Shown piece by piece: positions 24,522 to 32,482 of a stretch of DNA of 37,672 nucleotides. The stretch comes from Promethearchaeota archaeon. GTDB taxonomy: Archaea; Asgardarchaeota; Lokiarchaeia; Sigyniarchaeales; SOKP01. The position numbers and the translations under genes were made by a program. Location: positions 1-37,672 of the forward strand of contig JABXKB010000006.1 of assembly GCA_013375485.1 (NCBI GenBank). The letters run 5' to 3'. Position 1 is the first letter of the stretch, and each line of letters begins with the position of its first letter. The notes under the pieces are model-generated. The model was not told the DNA's origin. It saw only the letters and a program-made list of their open reading frames with translations, and ran no database searches.

Positions 24522-24740
24522 TTATTTAATTAAGAACTCATGAATTAGAATTTGCCTAAATTCAGAATCCTTTTCCTGAAATGATATAGATTCCTCTCCA
24601 GTATAAATATCTGGATGAGCTTTCTTTTTAAACATTATCGAAAAAGGGATAATTAAATTTGAAATATTTGAAAAATCTTCGTAAACATTAATCTCATCAA
24701 TTACTTCATAGATTTTTTTATTTATTACCTCTAATCCCAT
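24522..24740 (-). CDS. Small DIY/EF-motif protein, copy B
   Basis: A 72-residue protein of an apparently undescribed family. Its C-terminal half contains LIIPF, then ten residues, DIYTGEESISFQEKD, EFRQIL and HEFLIK. The same block with identical spacing occurs in the genes at 24840, 25305 and 30072. The N-terminus (MGLEVINKKIYEVIDEINVY) is a probable helix. The block looks like a short peptide for a protein-protein contact, and related copies sit in tandem. One relative is paired with an RHH regulator, so an antitoxin or regulator-linked role is possible but unproven. Confidence 0.55.
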   Translation of the reverse strand: MGLEVINKKIYEVIDEINVYEDFSNISNLIIPFSIMFKKKAHPDIYTGEESISFQEKDSEFRQILIHEFLIK

Positions 24741-24839
24741 TTTTCATCTCATATTGATTTCTCTTTAATATCTCAATAAAAGTTTATCTACTTCAATTGA
24801 AAGTCCCGACAAATTTAGTGATTAATCCAAGTTTCATCA
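24741..24839. other. Intergenic spacer between two family members
   Basis: No gene is visible. The spacer contains a short AT-rich stretch that could hold the promoter of the downstream minus-strand gene at 24740. Confidence 0.3.
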
Positions 24840-25151
24840 CTACTTAAGAAGAAATTCTTCTTTCAAAATGTGTTTATATTTTGAGTCAAATCTCTTTAGA
24901 GAAATTTCTTCTAAATTTGAATATATATCGACTGGAAATTTCTCATTATAAATATTTAAGATTAAAATTATCAAACTTGAGATGTTATTAAAGCAGACTT
25001 GCGAATTTTTATTTTTAAATAAATCTGCTACAAGGTTAGATAGTAATATAAATTTCTTTCTTTGAAGCGCTTTTTTATTAAATATTGTTTCTGACTTGAA
25101 ATTATTTTTTAAGAAATCTTCAACTTTTTTTTCAATTGTAAGCGAATTCAC
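24840..25151 (-). CDS. DIY/EF-motif protein, copy C (longer form)
   Basis: A 103-residue protein. The last ~50 residues are the family block: NISSLIILILNIYNEKFPV, then DIYSNLEEISLKRFDSKYK, HILKEEFLLK. The glycine of the DIYxG motif is replaced by N. The N-terminal half is lysine-rich and helical (FLKNNFKSETIFNKKALQRK) and has no counterpart in the 72-residue copy, so the family has variable N-termini. It is 99 bp from the next copy on the same strand. Confidence 0.55.
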   Translation of the reverse strand: MNSLTIEKKVEDFLKNNFKSETIFNKKALQRKKFILLSNLVADLFKNKNSQVCFNNISSLIILILNIYNEKFPVDIYSNLEEISLKRFDSKYKHILKEEFLLK

Positions 25152-25304
25152 AATCCATCAAAAATTAATCTCTTTTATGGATTATCTAATTATAAATATA
25201 AAAACAGATTGAATTTTTTAAAAGTTTAAATTGGTTTTCGAAGAAAACCTCTTCTTTATAGAACAGCTTAGTATTATATAAAATTTTTATAGTAATTCCT
25301 TCTA

Positions 25305-25471
25305 TTAGGATAAGAATTCTTGGATAAAGATTTTTTTGTATTCTTGATGCCTCTCTTTAAAAAAACTTTCTCATGTCCAAAATAAATATCTTGAGGTTTT
25401 TTAGAATCATCTAAGGCTGTAAAAGGAATTGATAGATGTGATATATCAAAAATTGGAGGGATTTCTGACAA
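25305..25471 (-). pseudogene. DIY/EF-motif protein, copy D, frameshifted at an A7 run
   Basis: The N-terminus reads MSEIPPIFDISHLSIPFTAL and then DIYFGHEKVF in the first frame, which continues into an unlike tail to 25274. Shifting frame at the A7 run (25359-25365, T7 on the coding strand) restores FKERHQEYKKIFIQEFLS and a stop at 25305, matching the other copies. A single-base indel in the homopolymer therefore separates the two halves. It is either a real inactivation or a sequencing error. Confidence 0.6.
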
Positions 25472-25724
25472 ATTAAATTTTTTTTTAATATTTTACTATA
25501 ATCATCAACAAGCATAATATAATATCCAAAATTGTAAGTCTTACAAACGAATCATCCTTTTTGGTTATTTTATAAATTATGTACATTTAAACAGTAAGTT
25601 AACGAAAGATTTATATATAATAACTCTTAAAATTTTGCTTTATCACACGAAAAAAAGGAAATCATTAATACACTGACTTAAAAATGTAAAAAAAAGAAAG
25701 ATTTTAAAAATTTGAGCTTTAGTT
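25472..25724. other. Intergenic region without a recognised gene
   Basis: The stretch is extremely AT-rich. It contains TATA-like sequences (for example tttatatataat at about 25610-25621) and an A-rich end next to the following gene. No coding character was seen. Confidence 0.35.
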
Positions 25725-26570
25725 TTACTTGTTAATAAAGTGTTTTTCAAAGAATTCAACATTCTCTTGAAGAATTTTTTTCGAACTGATCTTGCCGTGC
25801 CCTGGAATATATATATCTATGTCTTTTTCCATATAATTAATTAAAGTATCACAAAGTCGTTGAGGATTCGCAGGAACTGGTGCTGGATCAGAAGTAGTCG
25901 CCCAGTTAGGGTCTGTTTCTTCGAATAGTAGATCCCCCATGAAAACTATTTTTTCTTTTTCAAAGTATGCAATCATGTCTCCAGGTGTGTGAGCATCTCC
26001 AATATATATTATCTGAACTTTATTCTCTGTCCCTTCTATTATAATAGAATCATTTATAATGAAGTCTGGTGATCTTAATTTGAAGTTAGGCTCAAGAATC
26101 TCATTATATGTTTTAATATCATTATTCATCTCTAGAATCTTATCGGAATTAGTCTCTTTCTCCACTTCTTCTTTTATTCTTTTTAATTCTTGAGTAGCAA
26201 TTCCTCTAAAGCGTTTAAGAGTATCCTCAAAATTTTTATTGTACATTGACAATGTTTCAGAGCAACTAATAATAGGTATTTCTATTGGAAACTTACGATT
26301 CCCAAATAAATGATCCCAATGATAATGGCTATTAATTAGAAAGGAAGGATCCTTTTTAGTAAACAGTTTGGAAGCTTTAATGAGGTCTTCAGTGGCGTAT
26401 GGATCCATGATTGTATCGAAAATAATCAAATGATTACCAAGATCGAAAAATCCTGCATTTGAAGATGGTAATTTTTCAGCAGATATCGCAGCATAAATTC
26501 CTGTATTGAGTTCATATAGGTCAAAATAAATTGACTTAAAATCTAATTTCTTAATATCCATATTTTTCAC
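25725..26570 (-). CDS. Metallo-beta-lactamase-fold hydrolase
   Basis: A 281-residue protein with the zinc-binding motif NSHYHWDH (H82, H84, D86, H87) and later ligands in IGDAHTPGDMIAYF, MGDLLF and YIPGHGKISSK. The order of these motifs is that of the general MBL-fold family. An extended helix (~residues 105-145, rich in E and K) replaces part of the usual loop. Fold members hydrolyse thioesters, cyclic nucleotides, lactones and others; this one cannot be assigned further. No signal peptide. It is not in an operon with the genes around it. Confidence 0.85.
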   Translation of the reverse strand: MKNMDIKKLDFKSIYFDLYELNTGIYAAISAEKLPSSNAGFFDLGNHLIIFDTIMDPYATEDLIKASKLFTKKDPSFLINSHYHWDHLFGNRKFPIEIPIISCSETLSMYNKNFEDTLKRFRGIATQELKRIKEEVEKETNSDKILEMNNDIKTYNEILEPNFKLRSPDFIINDSIIIEGTENKVQIIYIGDAHTPGDMIAYFEKEKIVFMGDLLFEETDPNWATTSDPAPVPANPQRLCDTLINYMEKDIDIYIPGHGKISSKKILQENVEFFEKHFINK

Positions 26571-26635
26571 CTTGCTTTTATTTTCATTTTGACTAGATAT
26601 ACAAAAAAAATTTAATTTTATTTAATTGAAAGAAT

Positions 26636-26947
26636 TTAATCAGAAATTCTCTCCAGTTTGAAACATACAGGGCGGATCCCATCTGGACATGCAGTGTAGA
26701 TCATATTCTCTCCAGTCCAATCGGAAAATCCCCCTCCACAGCTTAAAATGTTCACATTTTTGTATAATCCATACCATGCATGATGGCAGAATCCCTCTGG
26801 CATATCTCCTGTTTCATCAACAATAAATTCCAAACCTTCTTCCATACCACATTTGTTAATTGGTCTTCCATCAGGTCGAATAAACTCGTGTCCGAGTATA
26901 TCTTCAGGACCAAATTGTTTTACTACAGTTATTTTTATTTTACTCAT
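26636..26947 (-). CDS. TIGR04076 family protein, copy 1 of three
   Basis: A 103-residue protein: VKITV-type opening (KIKITVVKQFGPEDILGHEF), a C-G-M-E-E-G-L-E-F-I-V block, DMPEGFCHHAW with an aromatic/cysteine core, and the closing CPDGIRPVCFKLERI. The cysteines at CGMEEG, GFC, C-P-D-G and VCFK are shared with the two following paralogues. The family is small, widespread and uncharacterised; conserved C/W residues suggest a metal- or ligand-binding role. It stands downstream of the other two at a 28-bp spacing, so the three are probably one operon. Confidence 0.8.
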   Translation of the reverse strand: MSKIKITVVKQFGPEDILGHEFIRPDGRPINKCGMEEGLEFIVDETGDMPEGFCHHAWYGLYKNVNILSCGGGFSDWTGENMIYTACPDGIRPVCFKLERISD

Positions 26948-26975
26948 TCATTTTCACCTTCTTTTTTATAGAAAA

Positions 26976-27281
26976 TTAAATTCGTTCTAATTTAAAGCAT
27001 ACAGGCTTACTTCCGTCGGAACAAGATGTATATTGAACTCCCTCTTCAGGTCCATAAAAATTCCCGTTAAAATAAAGTACAGAAAGATCTTTGTAGATAT
27101 CGCGCCATGCCCAACCACAAAATCCCTCTGGCATTTTGTCGATATGATCTACAATAAATTCTTGTCCTTCTTCGAATGCTCCGCAAGTAGTGACTTTCGT
27201 ACCTCTTGTAGAATATATTTCATGTCCAAATACGTCAATCGGACTAAATTTTTTAATTACAGTAATTTTTACTTTTGACAT
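26976..27281 (-). CDS. TIGR04076 family protein, copy 2 of three
   Basis: A 101-residue paralogue of the neighbours: KVKITVIKKFSPIDVFGHEI, then CGAFEEGQEFIVD, KMPEGFCGWAWRDIY, then SCSDGSKPVCFKLERI. It keeps the conserved cysteines and the W-A-W motif. The spacing of 21 bp to the upstream copy suggests co-transcription. Divergence from the other copies is substantial, so the duplication is not recent. Confidence 0.8.
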   Translation of the reverse strand: MSKVKITVIKKFSPIDVFGHEIYSTRGTKVTTCGAFEEGQEFIVDHIDKMPEGFCGWAWRDIYKDLSVLYFNGNFYGPEEGVQYTSCSDGSKPVCFKLERI

Positions 27282-27302
27282 AATGTTAGCCTCGGAATAA
27301 TT

Positions 27303-27611
27303 TTATTCCGGAATTCTCTCTAATTTAAAACATACAGGTCTTACTCCGTCACTACATGTATCATACGCCGTACCTTCTTCTGCCCAATGTTTAAAATCAC
27401 CACCAAATCGTAATACATTTATGCTACGAGTTAAATCTGTCCATGCCCACCAACAGAACCCTTCTGGCATTTCTCTATTTTCACTAATCCATTCTTGCCC
27501 ATCTTCAAATGAACATTTCTCTATTACCTTGCCAGTAGGAGTTTTATATTCATGTCCAAACACATCTTCAGGACTAAACCGCTTTATAACTGTTATTTTT
27601 ATTTTTGGCAT
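27303..27611 (-). CDS. TIGR04076 family protein, copy 3 of three (first gene of the set)
   Basis: A 102-residue paralogue: KIKITVIKRFSPEDVFGHEY, then CSFEDGQEWISENREMPEGF, then CWWAWTDLTRS, and CSDGVRPVCFKLERIPE. It is the first of the three in transcription order, starting at 27611, and upstream DNA is AT-rich. All three keep the terminal RPVCFKLERI-type motif. Nothing in the sequence separates their functions. Confidence 0.8.
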   Translation of the reverse strand: MPKIKITVIKRFSPEDVFGHEYKTPTGKVIEKCSFEDGQEWISENREMPEGFCWWAWTDLTRSINVLRFGGDFKHWAEEGTAYDTCSDGVRPVCFKLERIPE

Positions 27612-27823
27612 TTTCTTCTATACACCTTTATAGTATTTTTTTGAGATTTCCTAAATTATAGTTGTTTTTTCTTAACTAAATTTAATTATACATTAAATTG
27701 GTACTAAATTATTTAAGATAATGAATTTTAGTAATTAATAGTTTAAATTATTGAAGTTCAATAGAAGTTAGAATAAAAGGCGAACTATAAAATGAAATAT
27801 AAAAAGAATTATTATTAATAATT

Positions 27824-28498
27824 TTAAGATTGATTTACCTTTACAAAAGATATAATTAGTATTCCTATTGCCATTATAATTCCAACGGAAATTAATGCCC
27901 AGGCGTATGCTACTTTACCTATTACATCGTAGGTCAACATGATTGCACCCCAAACTAAAGGACCAATTGCTGAAGAAGCTTTATTACTTATTTCTGAAAA
28001 ACCAAAAAATTCTCCGAATTTTTCTTTAGGAGCAAGTTCTACAACCATGATTCGTTGTGCAACCCATGTTCCTCCAAGAGCGGGACCTGCTACCATACCC
28101 ATGACAAGGCTAAAGATAAAGGGGATATTAAAACCAACAAGGATATAAGGTGTTGAAAAAATAAATATAATCCCAAGAATTAATGAAATCGACCATAGTA
28201 ATCCCACAAGATAAAAAGTTTTTTTCGCGCCATGTTTCTGTCCGAATTTACCAACAAAATATGTACAAACTACTGCAGAAATAGTAGAAATTATGATAAA
28301 CATTATAGCTACAAAATCATCACCAGTATTAGGCTCAAAGCCAATCACTAAACCATCTGTAACTAATGGTGTCATGTATATTATTAGCACACTTGCAATA
28401 TCCGAAACAAATAAATAACCTATTATGAAGATAAATAATGGTCTATTTTTTTTAATGAACTCATAGTTTTTTCTAAACTGGGCTAGTAAAAATTCTAT
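27824..28498 (-). pseudogene. C-terminal half of an MFS transporter (UMF1/Atg22-like), N-terminally truncated
   Basis: The frame reads from a codon just after an in-frame TAA at 28499-28501: EFLLAQFRKNYEFIKKNRPL, then several membrane helices (FIFIIGYLFVSDIASVLIIY, MGMVAGPALGGTWVAQRIM) and a final helix near GIIMAIGILIISFV. The motifs VELAPKEKFGEFFGFSEISN and GKFGQKHGAKKTF match the second half of UMF1-type MFS proteins. About 200 N-terminal residues of a normal ~430-residue protein are missing, and no homologous sequence was seen upstream. The track start GTG at 28390 is only a chance codon within the fragment. Confidence 0.7.
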
Positions 28499-28809
28499 TT
28501 ATGAGATTGGAATTTAGCATTTAAAATTTCTTATGTATTCACTATTATCTTTGGTCTTATTCAATTTAAAATTTTCTTAAATGCAAATTTATCTTTTTTA
28601 AAATATTAAAATCTGGACTTACCTTATTTTTATTCTTTAAATCATATTTTTGTGAAAAATCAGCAATTCTTAATAGATTTAAAGAATTCTCGTTCGAACT
28701 TTTTAGATGTATTGTAAGATATTTAGAATAATGAATTTTGTCTGTATATAGATTTAAAAATTGAATTTAGATTAAAGTTGGAATTAACGCTGAAAAATTT
28801 ATTTTAAAC
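28499..28809. other. Intergenic stretch without a recognised gene
   Basis: No coding frame was seen apart from the remnant at 28810-28914. The DNA is AT-rich. Confidence 0.3.
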
Positions 28810-28914
28810 TTAAAAATCCTTTATAGAATTAGTAAACTTTTGCCTTAAAATCATTTTATACTCTTGATTGAACAATTCTGAATACTTGACTAATTTTTGA
28901 ATTAAAATTGAATA
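28810..28914 (-). pseudogene. Chimeric remnant of the RHH gene and the DIY/EF small protein
   Basis: On the minus strand one frame reads ILIQKLVKYSELFNQEYKMI then LRQKFTNSIKDF and a stop. The first part matches IQKLVKYSELFN of the RHH protein at 30320-30745. The second part matches EYKMILRQEFSNYMKD of its partner at 30072-30305. The two pieces, which are in separate genes at the intact locus, are joined in frame here. It overlaps nothing else and has no start. Confidence 0.6.
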
Positions 28915-28919
28915 ATGAG

Positions 28920-29948
28920 CTAACTAATTAGCAATTCTCCACAATTAGGGCAAAATTTTTCTGGTGTTTTTATTAAATGCCCACAAAAAGAACAATAGAT
29001 AGCTTCACCCTCTAATGGTATCTCAACACGTGCCAATTCTTTGTAGGGTTCAGCTTGTTTCCTAGCGGGATAATATCTTTTTATAAACTTAGAATCTAAA
29101 TCTTTTTGTGCTTTTAATTTTGAGAAGAAACAGGTTAATAAGCATATTAATAGTGGAGCAAAAATAATATCCGTTATACTATATAATAGCTGATAAAGAA
29201 ATTTGCTTCCATAATCTCTTGAAGGAGAAATATTAATAATTGAAAGATCTAATACAAAATCAATAATTAATTTATAAATAAAACTGACTGTTGCTATCAA
29301 TATAGAATTAATAATAATCATTCCAATTAATTTCCAGAACGCACCTTTTGCGATTAAACGGGCTTCTGAAATCGGATTCTCAACATCTTTCATATTATAG
29401 GTGAATACCAAAAAAATAAAGAAATTATATATGATGATTGAAGGAATAAATAAAAAAAACATTCCAAGAGGGAACCCTATTCCAATTACAAGTATAACTA
29501 AAAGCATTCTTTTATTAAATGAAGATTTAAAAGAAGACACAAAATCAGCCTCTCCATTTAGATGTTTCTTAAGTAGAAAAGTGCTAACTGAACACATCGC
29601 AATTGTAGTAATGATACCTCCTACAGGCCCGCCAATTAAAGCTTGACAAATTAATAGAAGAAAATTTAAAAATAGATATTGTAATAAGAGAAAAAATTCA
29701 GATTCAATAAATTCTGAAATATCTGTTGGAGGTCCCAATCTTTCACTAATAGATCTACCTAGGTCGTTTATATACAATTCAAATTCAGTTAATAATAAGA
29801 TTTTTAAAAAAATTGTAAGAACTCCAAAAATTGCGAAAGGTAATATTAAATAACGATAATTCTTAGCAAATAATTTAAATCCTTCTCCAATTACTTCACC
29901 ATATTTTTTATTTGCTATATACAATAATTTTTTTGGATCTTCTTCCAT
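28920..29948 (-). CDS. Multi-pass membrane protein with C-terminal zinc ribbon
   Basis: A 342-residue protein with about six membrane segments, starting after LLYIANKKYGEVIGEGFKLF. The layout (amphipathic start, YLILPFAIFGVLTIFL, FLLLICQALIGGPVGGIITT, MLLVILVIGIGFPLGMFFL) resembles the glycerophosphodiester-phosphodiesterase membrane-domain/YIP1-like group, but that is uncertain. The last 25 residues are a zinc ribbon (YCSFCGHLIKTPEKFCPNCG) that would face the cytoplasm. This kind of tail is often seen in archaeal membrane proteins of unknown function. It overlaps no neighbour. Confidence 0.6.
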   Translation of the reverse strand: MEEDPKKLLYIANKKYGEVIGEGFKLFAKNYRYLILPFAIFGVLTIFLKILLLTEFELYINDLGRSISERLGPPTDISEFIESEFFLLLQYLFLNFLLLICQALIGGPVGGIITTIAMCSVSTFLLKKHLNGEADFVSSFKSSFNKRMLLVILVIGIGFPLGMFFLFIPSIIIYNFFIFLVFTYNMKDVENPISEARLIAKGAFWKLIGMIIINSILIATVSFIYKLIIDFVLDLSIINISPSRDYGSKFLYQLLYSITDIIFAPLLICLLTCFFSKLKAQKDLDSKFIKRYYPARKQAEPYKELARVEIPLEGEAIYCSFCGHLIKTPEKFCPNCGELLIS

Positions 29949-30071
29949 ATTCCAAATTATGATAATGTTTTATTTACACTTTATTGTATGATTTTTAGCA
30001 ATTTTTACTATTTAATTTAATACGAGAGGCTTTGGGAGATGGATAGAATCTTAATCTTTTAAATTAGATTG

Positions 30072-30305
30072 TTAATCTTTCATGTAATTAGAAAATTCTT
30101 GCCTTAAAATCATTTTATATTCTGGATCTCTTTCTTTAAAAGGAATATTTTCATTTCCAGAATATACATCCGTTGTTTTAGGAGACCCGATTATTTTGGA
30201 AAAAGGAATTACAGCTTTTGATAAATTAAATTGAGATTTTAAATGTATGTCATTTGATTTTTCTAATACTTCTTGATAACTATTATGGATTTTTCTTGAA
30301 CTCAT
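30072..30305 (-). CDS. DIY/EF-motif small protein, copy A, partner of RHH gene
   Basis: A 77-residue protein carrying the best-preserved family block: FNLSKAVIPFSKIIGSPKTT, then DVYSGNENIPFKERDPEYKM, ILRQEF. The N-terminus is a polar helix (IHNSYQEVLEKSNDIHL). It lies 14 bp downstream of an RHH gene on the same strand, so the two are almost certainly co-transcribed, with RHH first. The arrangement is that of a toxin-antitoxin or regulator-effector pair, but no toxin signature is recognised. Confidence 0.6.
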   Translation of the reverse strand: MSSRKIHNSYQEVLEKSNDIHLKSQFNLSKAVIPFSKIIGSPKTTDVYSGNENIPFKERDPEYKMILRQEFSNYMKD

Positions 30306-30319
30306 ATCGGACTTTCCTC

Positions 30320-30745
30320 CTATTCTTTTACAATTAATTTACCTCTAATTCGGAGTTTAACACCAAGCTTTTCTAATTTGTTTTTATAATCAAAAATTAT
30401 CTCTCTTAATAGTTTACGACTAATATCTAATTGTTCTGCTAAAATATCAAACTCAATTTCATTAAATAGTTCTGAGTATTTCACTAATTTTTGAATTGAA
30501 TCTTGAATGACTTTATTAAAATCTGTTATTTCGATTTCTCTAGTAATATCTGTTAAATCAACATCATAATTACTCTTTAATAACTCCGGGTTATTCTCAA
30601 TCCAGTTATGTACAAGATTACGTACTGTCTCTGAACGAGATTGTTTTCTTTTTCCAGCCATCAAATTTATTACTCTCTCATCAAAAGCATCTAGACTAAA
30701 AGTAATTCTAGATAAATCTGATGATTTTTTTGTTTCTGATGGCAT
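30320..30745 (-). CDS. Ribbon-helix-helix DNA-binding protein with C-terminal helical domain
   Basis: A 141-residue protein. Residues ~12-50 are a ribbon-helix-helix domain (LSRITFSLDAFDERVINLMA, then QSRSETVRNLVHNWIEN). The rest is an extended helical region (ITDFNKVIQDSIQKLVKYSE and LAEQLDISRKLLREIIFDYK) ending in an RIRGKLIVKE strand. The RHH part would bind DNA as a dimer; the C-terminal part may bind the small partner encoded 14 bp downstream. Upstream DNA at 30798-30849 contains three inverted repeats suitable as its operator. Confidence 0.7.
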   Translation of the reverse strand: MPSETKKSSDLSRITFSLDAFDERVINLMAGKRKQSRSETVRNLVHNWIENNPELLKSNYDVDLTDITREIEITDFNKVIQDSIQKLVKYSELFNEIEFDILAEQLDISRKLLREIIFDYKNKLEKLGVKLRIRGKLIVKE

Positions 30746-30797
30746 TTTTTCAATTTTCCGACAAAATTTTGTTGCTTAATAAGATTATTTTTTTTCG

Positions 30798-30849
30798 AAT
30801 ATTTAAATATTTGCACAAATGATCATTTAATGCATCACTGAAGATGCAT
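30798..30849. promoter_or_regulatory. Cluster of inverted repeats in the RHH promoter
   Basis: Three symmetric elements stand in a row: AATATTTAAATATT (30798-30811, including a TATA-like core), AAATGATCATTT (30817-30828), and ATGCATC-actgaa-GATGCAT (30830-30849). RHH repressors bind short inverted repeats at their own promoters, so one or more of these may be operator sites for the divergent RHH gene or the gene at 30922. Confidence 0.5.
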
Positions 30850-30930
30850 AGATTTATAAAGGATAATGAGGATATAATATACTAATGATATTTGAATGTC
30901 ATTTAAATATTATACCCTTGTGTGTGTAAA
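30850..30930 (+). promoter_or_regulatory. Promoter of the TFIIB-like gene
   Basis: The element atttaaatattata at 30901-30914 is about 27 bases upstream of ATG 30931, a spacing that would make the transcript leaderless. The GTG at 30922 is therefore less likely to be used. Confidence 0.4.
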
Positions 30931-31572
30931 ATGTTAGAACTCTATACCCCTCAATATGAAGAGATTAATACCAGAGAACGTATTACCATTGATTTAATAA
31001 AAGATGGTCAAGAGTTTTTACAGCAATTTGATATTAATACAGATTATTTATTAGATACAATTTCAGTAGTCTACAAATATTTGAGGAATAATGGAAAAAT
31101 ACCACATAATTTGTACAAATTTTTTGTAGCAGCCTATTATATAATTTCCAGACATCCATTTGCTTTTCCGGTTCATGAAACTAAGAAAATTTTTTGTGAA
31201 AAATTTGGACTTCCAACAAGTTCTTTAGATTATTGTGTAGAAAGAATAACAGAATCCTTAGAATATATCAAAATTTTAGATGATATGAATTTCCCTTATT
31301 TTATTGATCCTAAGCGAGACATTAGCTTAAAATTTATAAAAAATCTTATTAAATCTAAGGTAGATAAAGCAATGATGAGTTTTTTAGTATGGCATCAACC
31401 AATTAATTCACAAATTCTTACTGAAGAATTAGTAAATGAAGCAATTTTTAAACAAAAAGCTTTTCCTGAAGAACTTTTCAGGCAATTATTTGAAATTGCC
31501 TTTGAATACGTTGAAGAGGAGTTTTTGGATTATAGAGAATATGTGAGATTACAAAAGAAAGTATTCATATGA
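30922..31572 (+). CDS. TFIIB/cyclin-fold-like protein (tentative)
   Basis: A ~213-residue all-helical protein. The segment YKFFVAAYYIISRHPFAFPV, then ETKKIFCEKFGLPTSSLDYC, resembles one cyclin-fold repeat of TFB, in which AA(L/Y)YI is followed by a small helix and a V/LP-type turn. A second similar segment follows, but neither the N-terminal zinc ribbon nor the B-reader of TFB is present. The GTG at 30922 and ATG at 30931 are both in frame, and promoter spacing favours 30931. It may be a transcription-associated factor or simply a helical protein of unknown role. Confidence 0.4.
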   Translation: MCKMLELYTPQYEEINTRERITIDLIKDGQEFLQQFDINTDYLLDTISVVYKYLRNNGKIPHNLYKFFVAAYYIISRHPFAFPVHETKKIFCEKFGLPTSSLDYCVERITESLEYIKILDDMNFPYFIDPKRDISLKFIKNLIKSKVDKAMMSFLVWHQPINSQILTEELVNEAIFKQKAFPEELFRQLFEIAFEYVEEEFLDYREYVRLQKKVFI

Positions 31573-31573
31573 T

Positions 31574-32482
31574 TTATTTATAAATTTTATTGCATAATTC
31601 TTCCCATTCTTTAAGTGCAAGAACAATATTTAAAAATTGCTTTTGGATATTGCTAGGTGTTGAGAACTCGTTAAATCGTAAGAAAAAATACCCTCCATAT
31701 TTTGAAATTAATAATTTTTTCTTTTTTGGAAGCCATCTGGATTCTGTGATTTCATTATAGAGTCTTTTTTTGTTTTTATTGAATTTAAATGCAATTCTAT
31801 TTGATGTGAAATATATTCCCAAAAGTTGATAATTTTGAGTTTTGCTTTTTCGGATTCTATAATTTGGAACTATATTAATTTGATAATTTTTTTTCAATTT
31901 GACTGTGAATCTATCATAAGAAATCCGCCATATTACTGGAAGTATTAAGCTAATTGATAAATAAATAATCAAAAAACCTTTAAATAAGGTATTAAAAATG
32001 AAATTATTAAAACTAATTACTTTAAACTCTAAAAGAAATATTGATAATACAGATATGCTATTCAGTATTAGAAAAATTATCCAGCTTTTTCTCTTTTCTT
32101 GAATTTTAAACCCTATATTATTGATCTCATTGGATATGTATTCTTTAAGAGTAGGGGTTACTCTCATCAGTATTGATCTAATAAAATAGATGATTAAATA
32201 GGTTCCAGTACTAAAAAGAGTCCAATTTATCGTACAAATAAATCTATAGGGTTGTAAAGTACTAACTCCTGTACCATTATCAGATACTAAATAAACAGGG
32301 TTTATATATGTAAAATGGAAGATAATTACAGTTGCAACTATTAATGCGGCTGTTAGCCATTTAATATTTTTCTTAAAATAATCTGATCTAATTGTATTAT
32401 AAGAAATCATAGTATTCTGTTCATTCTCGAAATCTAATTGGGTATTAGATTTATTATATCCTGTTATTTTGAATCCCTCCAT
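31574..32482 (-). CDS. Membrane protein with C-terminal soluble domain, downstream partner of a predicted winged-helix gene
   Basis: A 302-residue protein with four membrane segments (WLTAALIVATVIIFHFTYI, YLIIYFIRSIL, WIIFLILNSISVLSIFLLEF, FLIIYLSISLILPVI) and a soluble C-terminal third. This third is rich in strands (YQLLGIYFTSNRIAFKFNKN, then LLISKYGGYFFLRFNEF) and might be a bPH-like domain. No family was recognised. It overlaps the upstream gene by 19 bp on the same strand, so the two are translated together. Its 3' end faces the TFIIB-like gene two bases away. Confidence 0.5.
   Translation of the reverse strand: MEGFKITGYNKSNTQLDFENEQNTMISYNTIRSDYFKKNIKWLTAALIVATVIIFHFTYINPVYLVSDNGTGVSTLQPYRFICTINWTLFSTGTYLIIYFIRSILMRVTPTLKEYISNEINNIGFKIQEKRKSWIIFLILNSISVLSIFLLEFKVISFNNFIFNTLFKGFLIIYLSISLILPVIWRISYDRFTVKLKKNYQINIVPNYRIRKSKTQNYQLLGIYFTSNRIAFKFNKNKKRLYNEITESRWLPKKKKLLISKYGGYFFLRFNEFSTPSNIQKQFLNIVLALKEWEELCNKIYK

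Noticed and set aside
30798-30811. The palindrome AATATTTAAATATT as a pure operator
   Set aside because: It coincides with a TATA-like core, so its symmetry may simply reflect AT content; only the cluster as a whole is reported.
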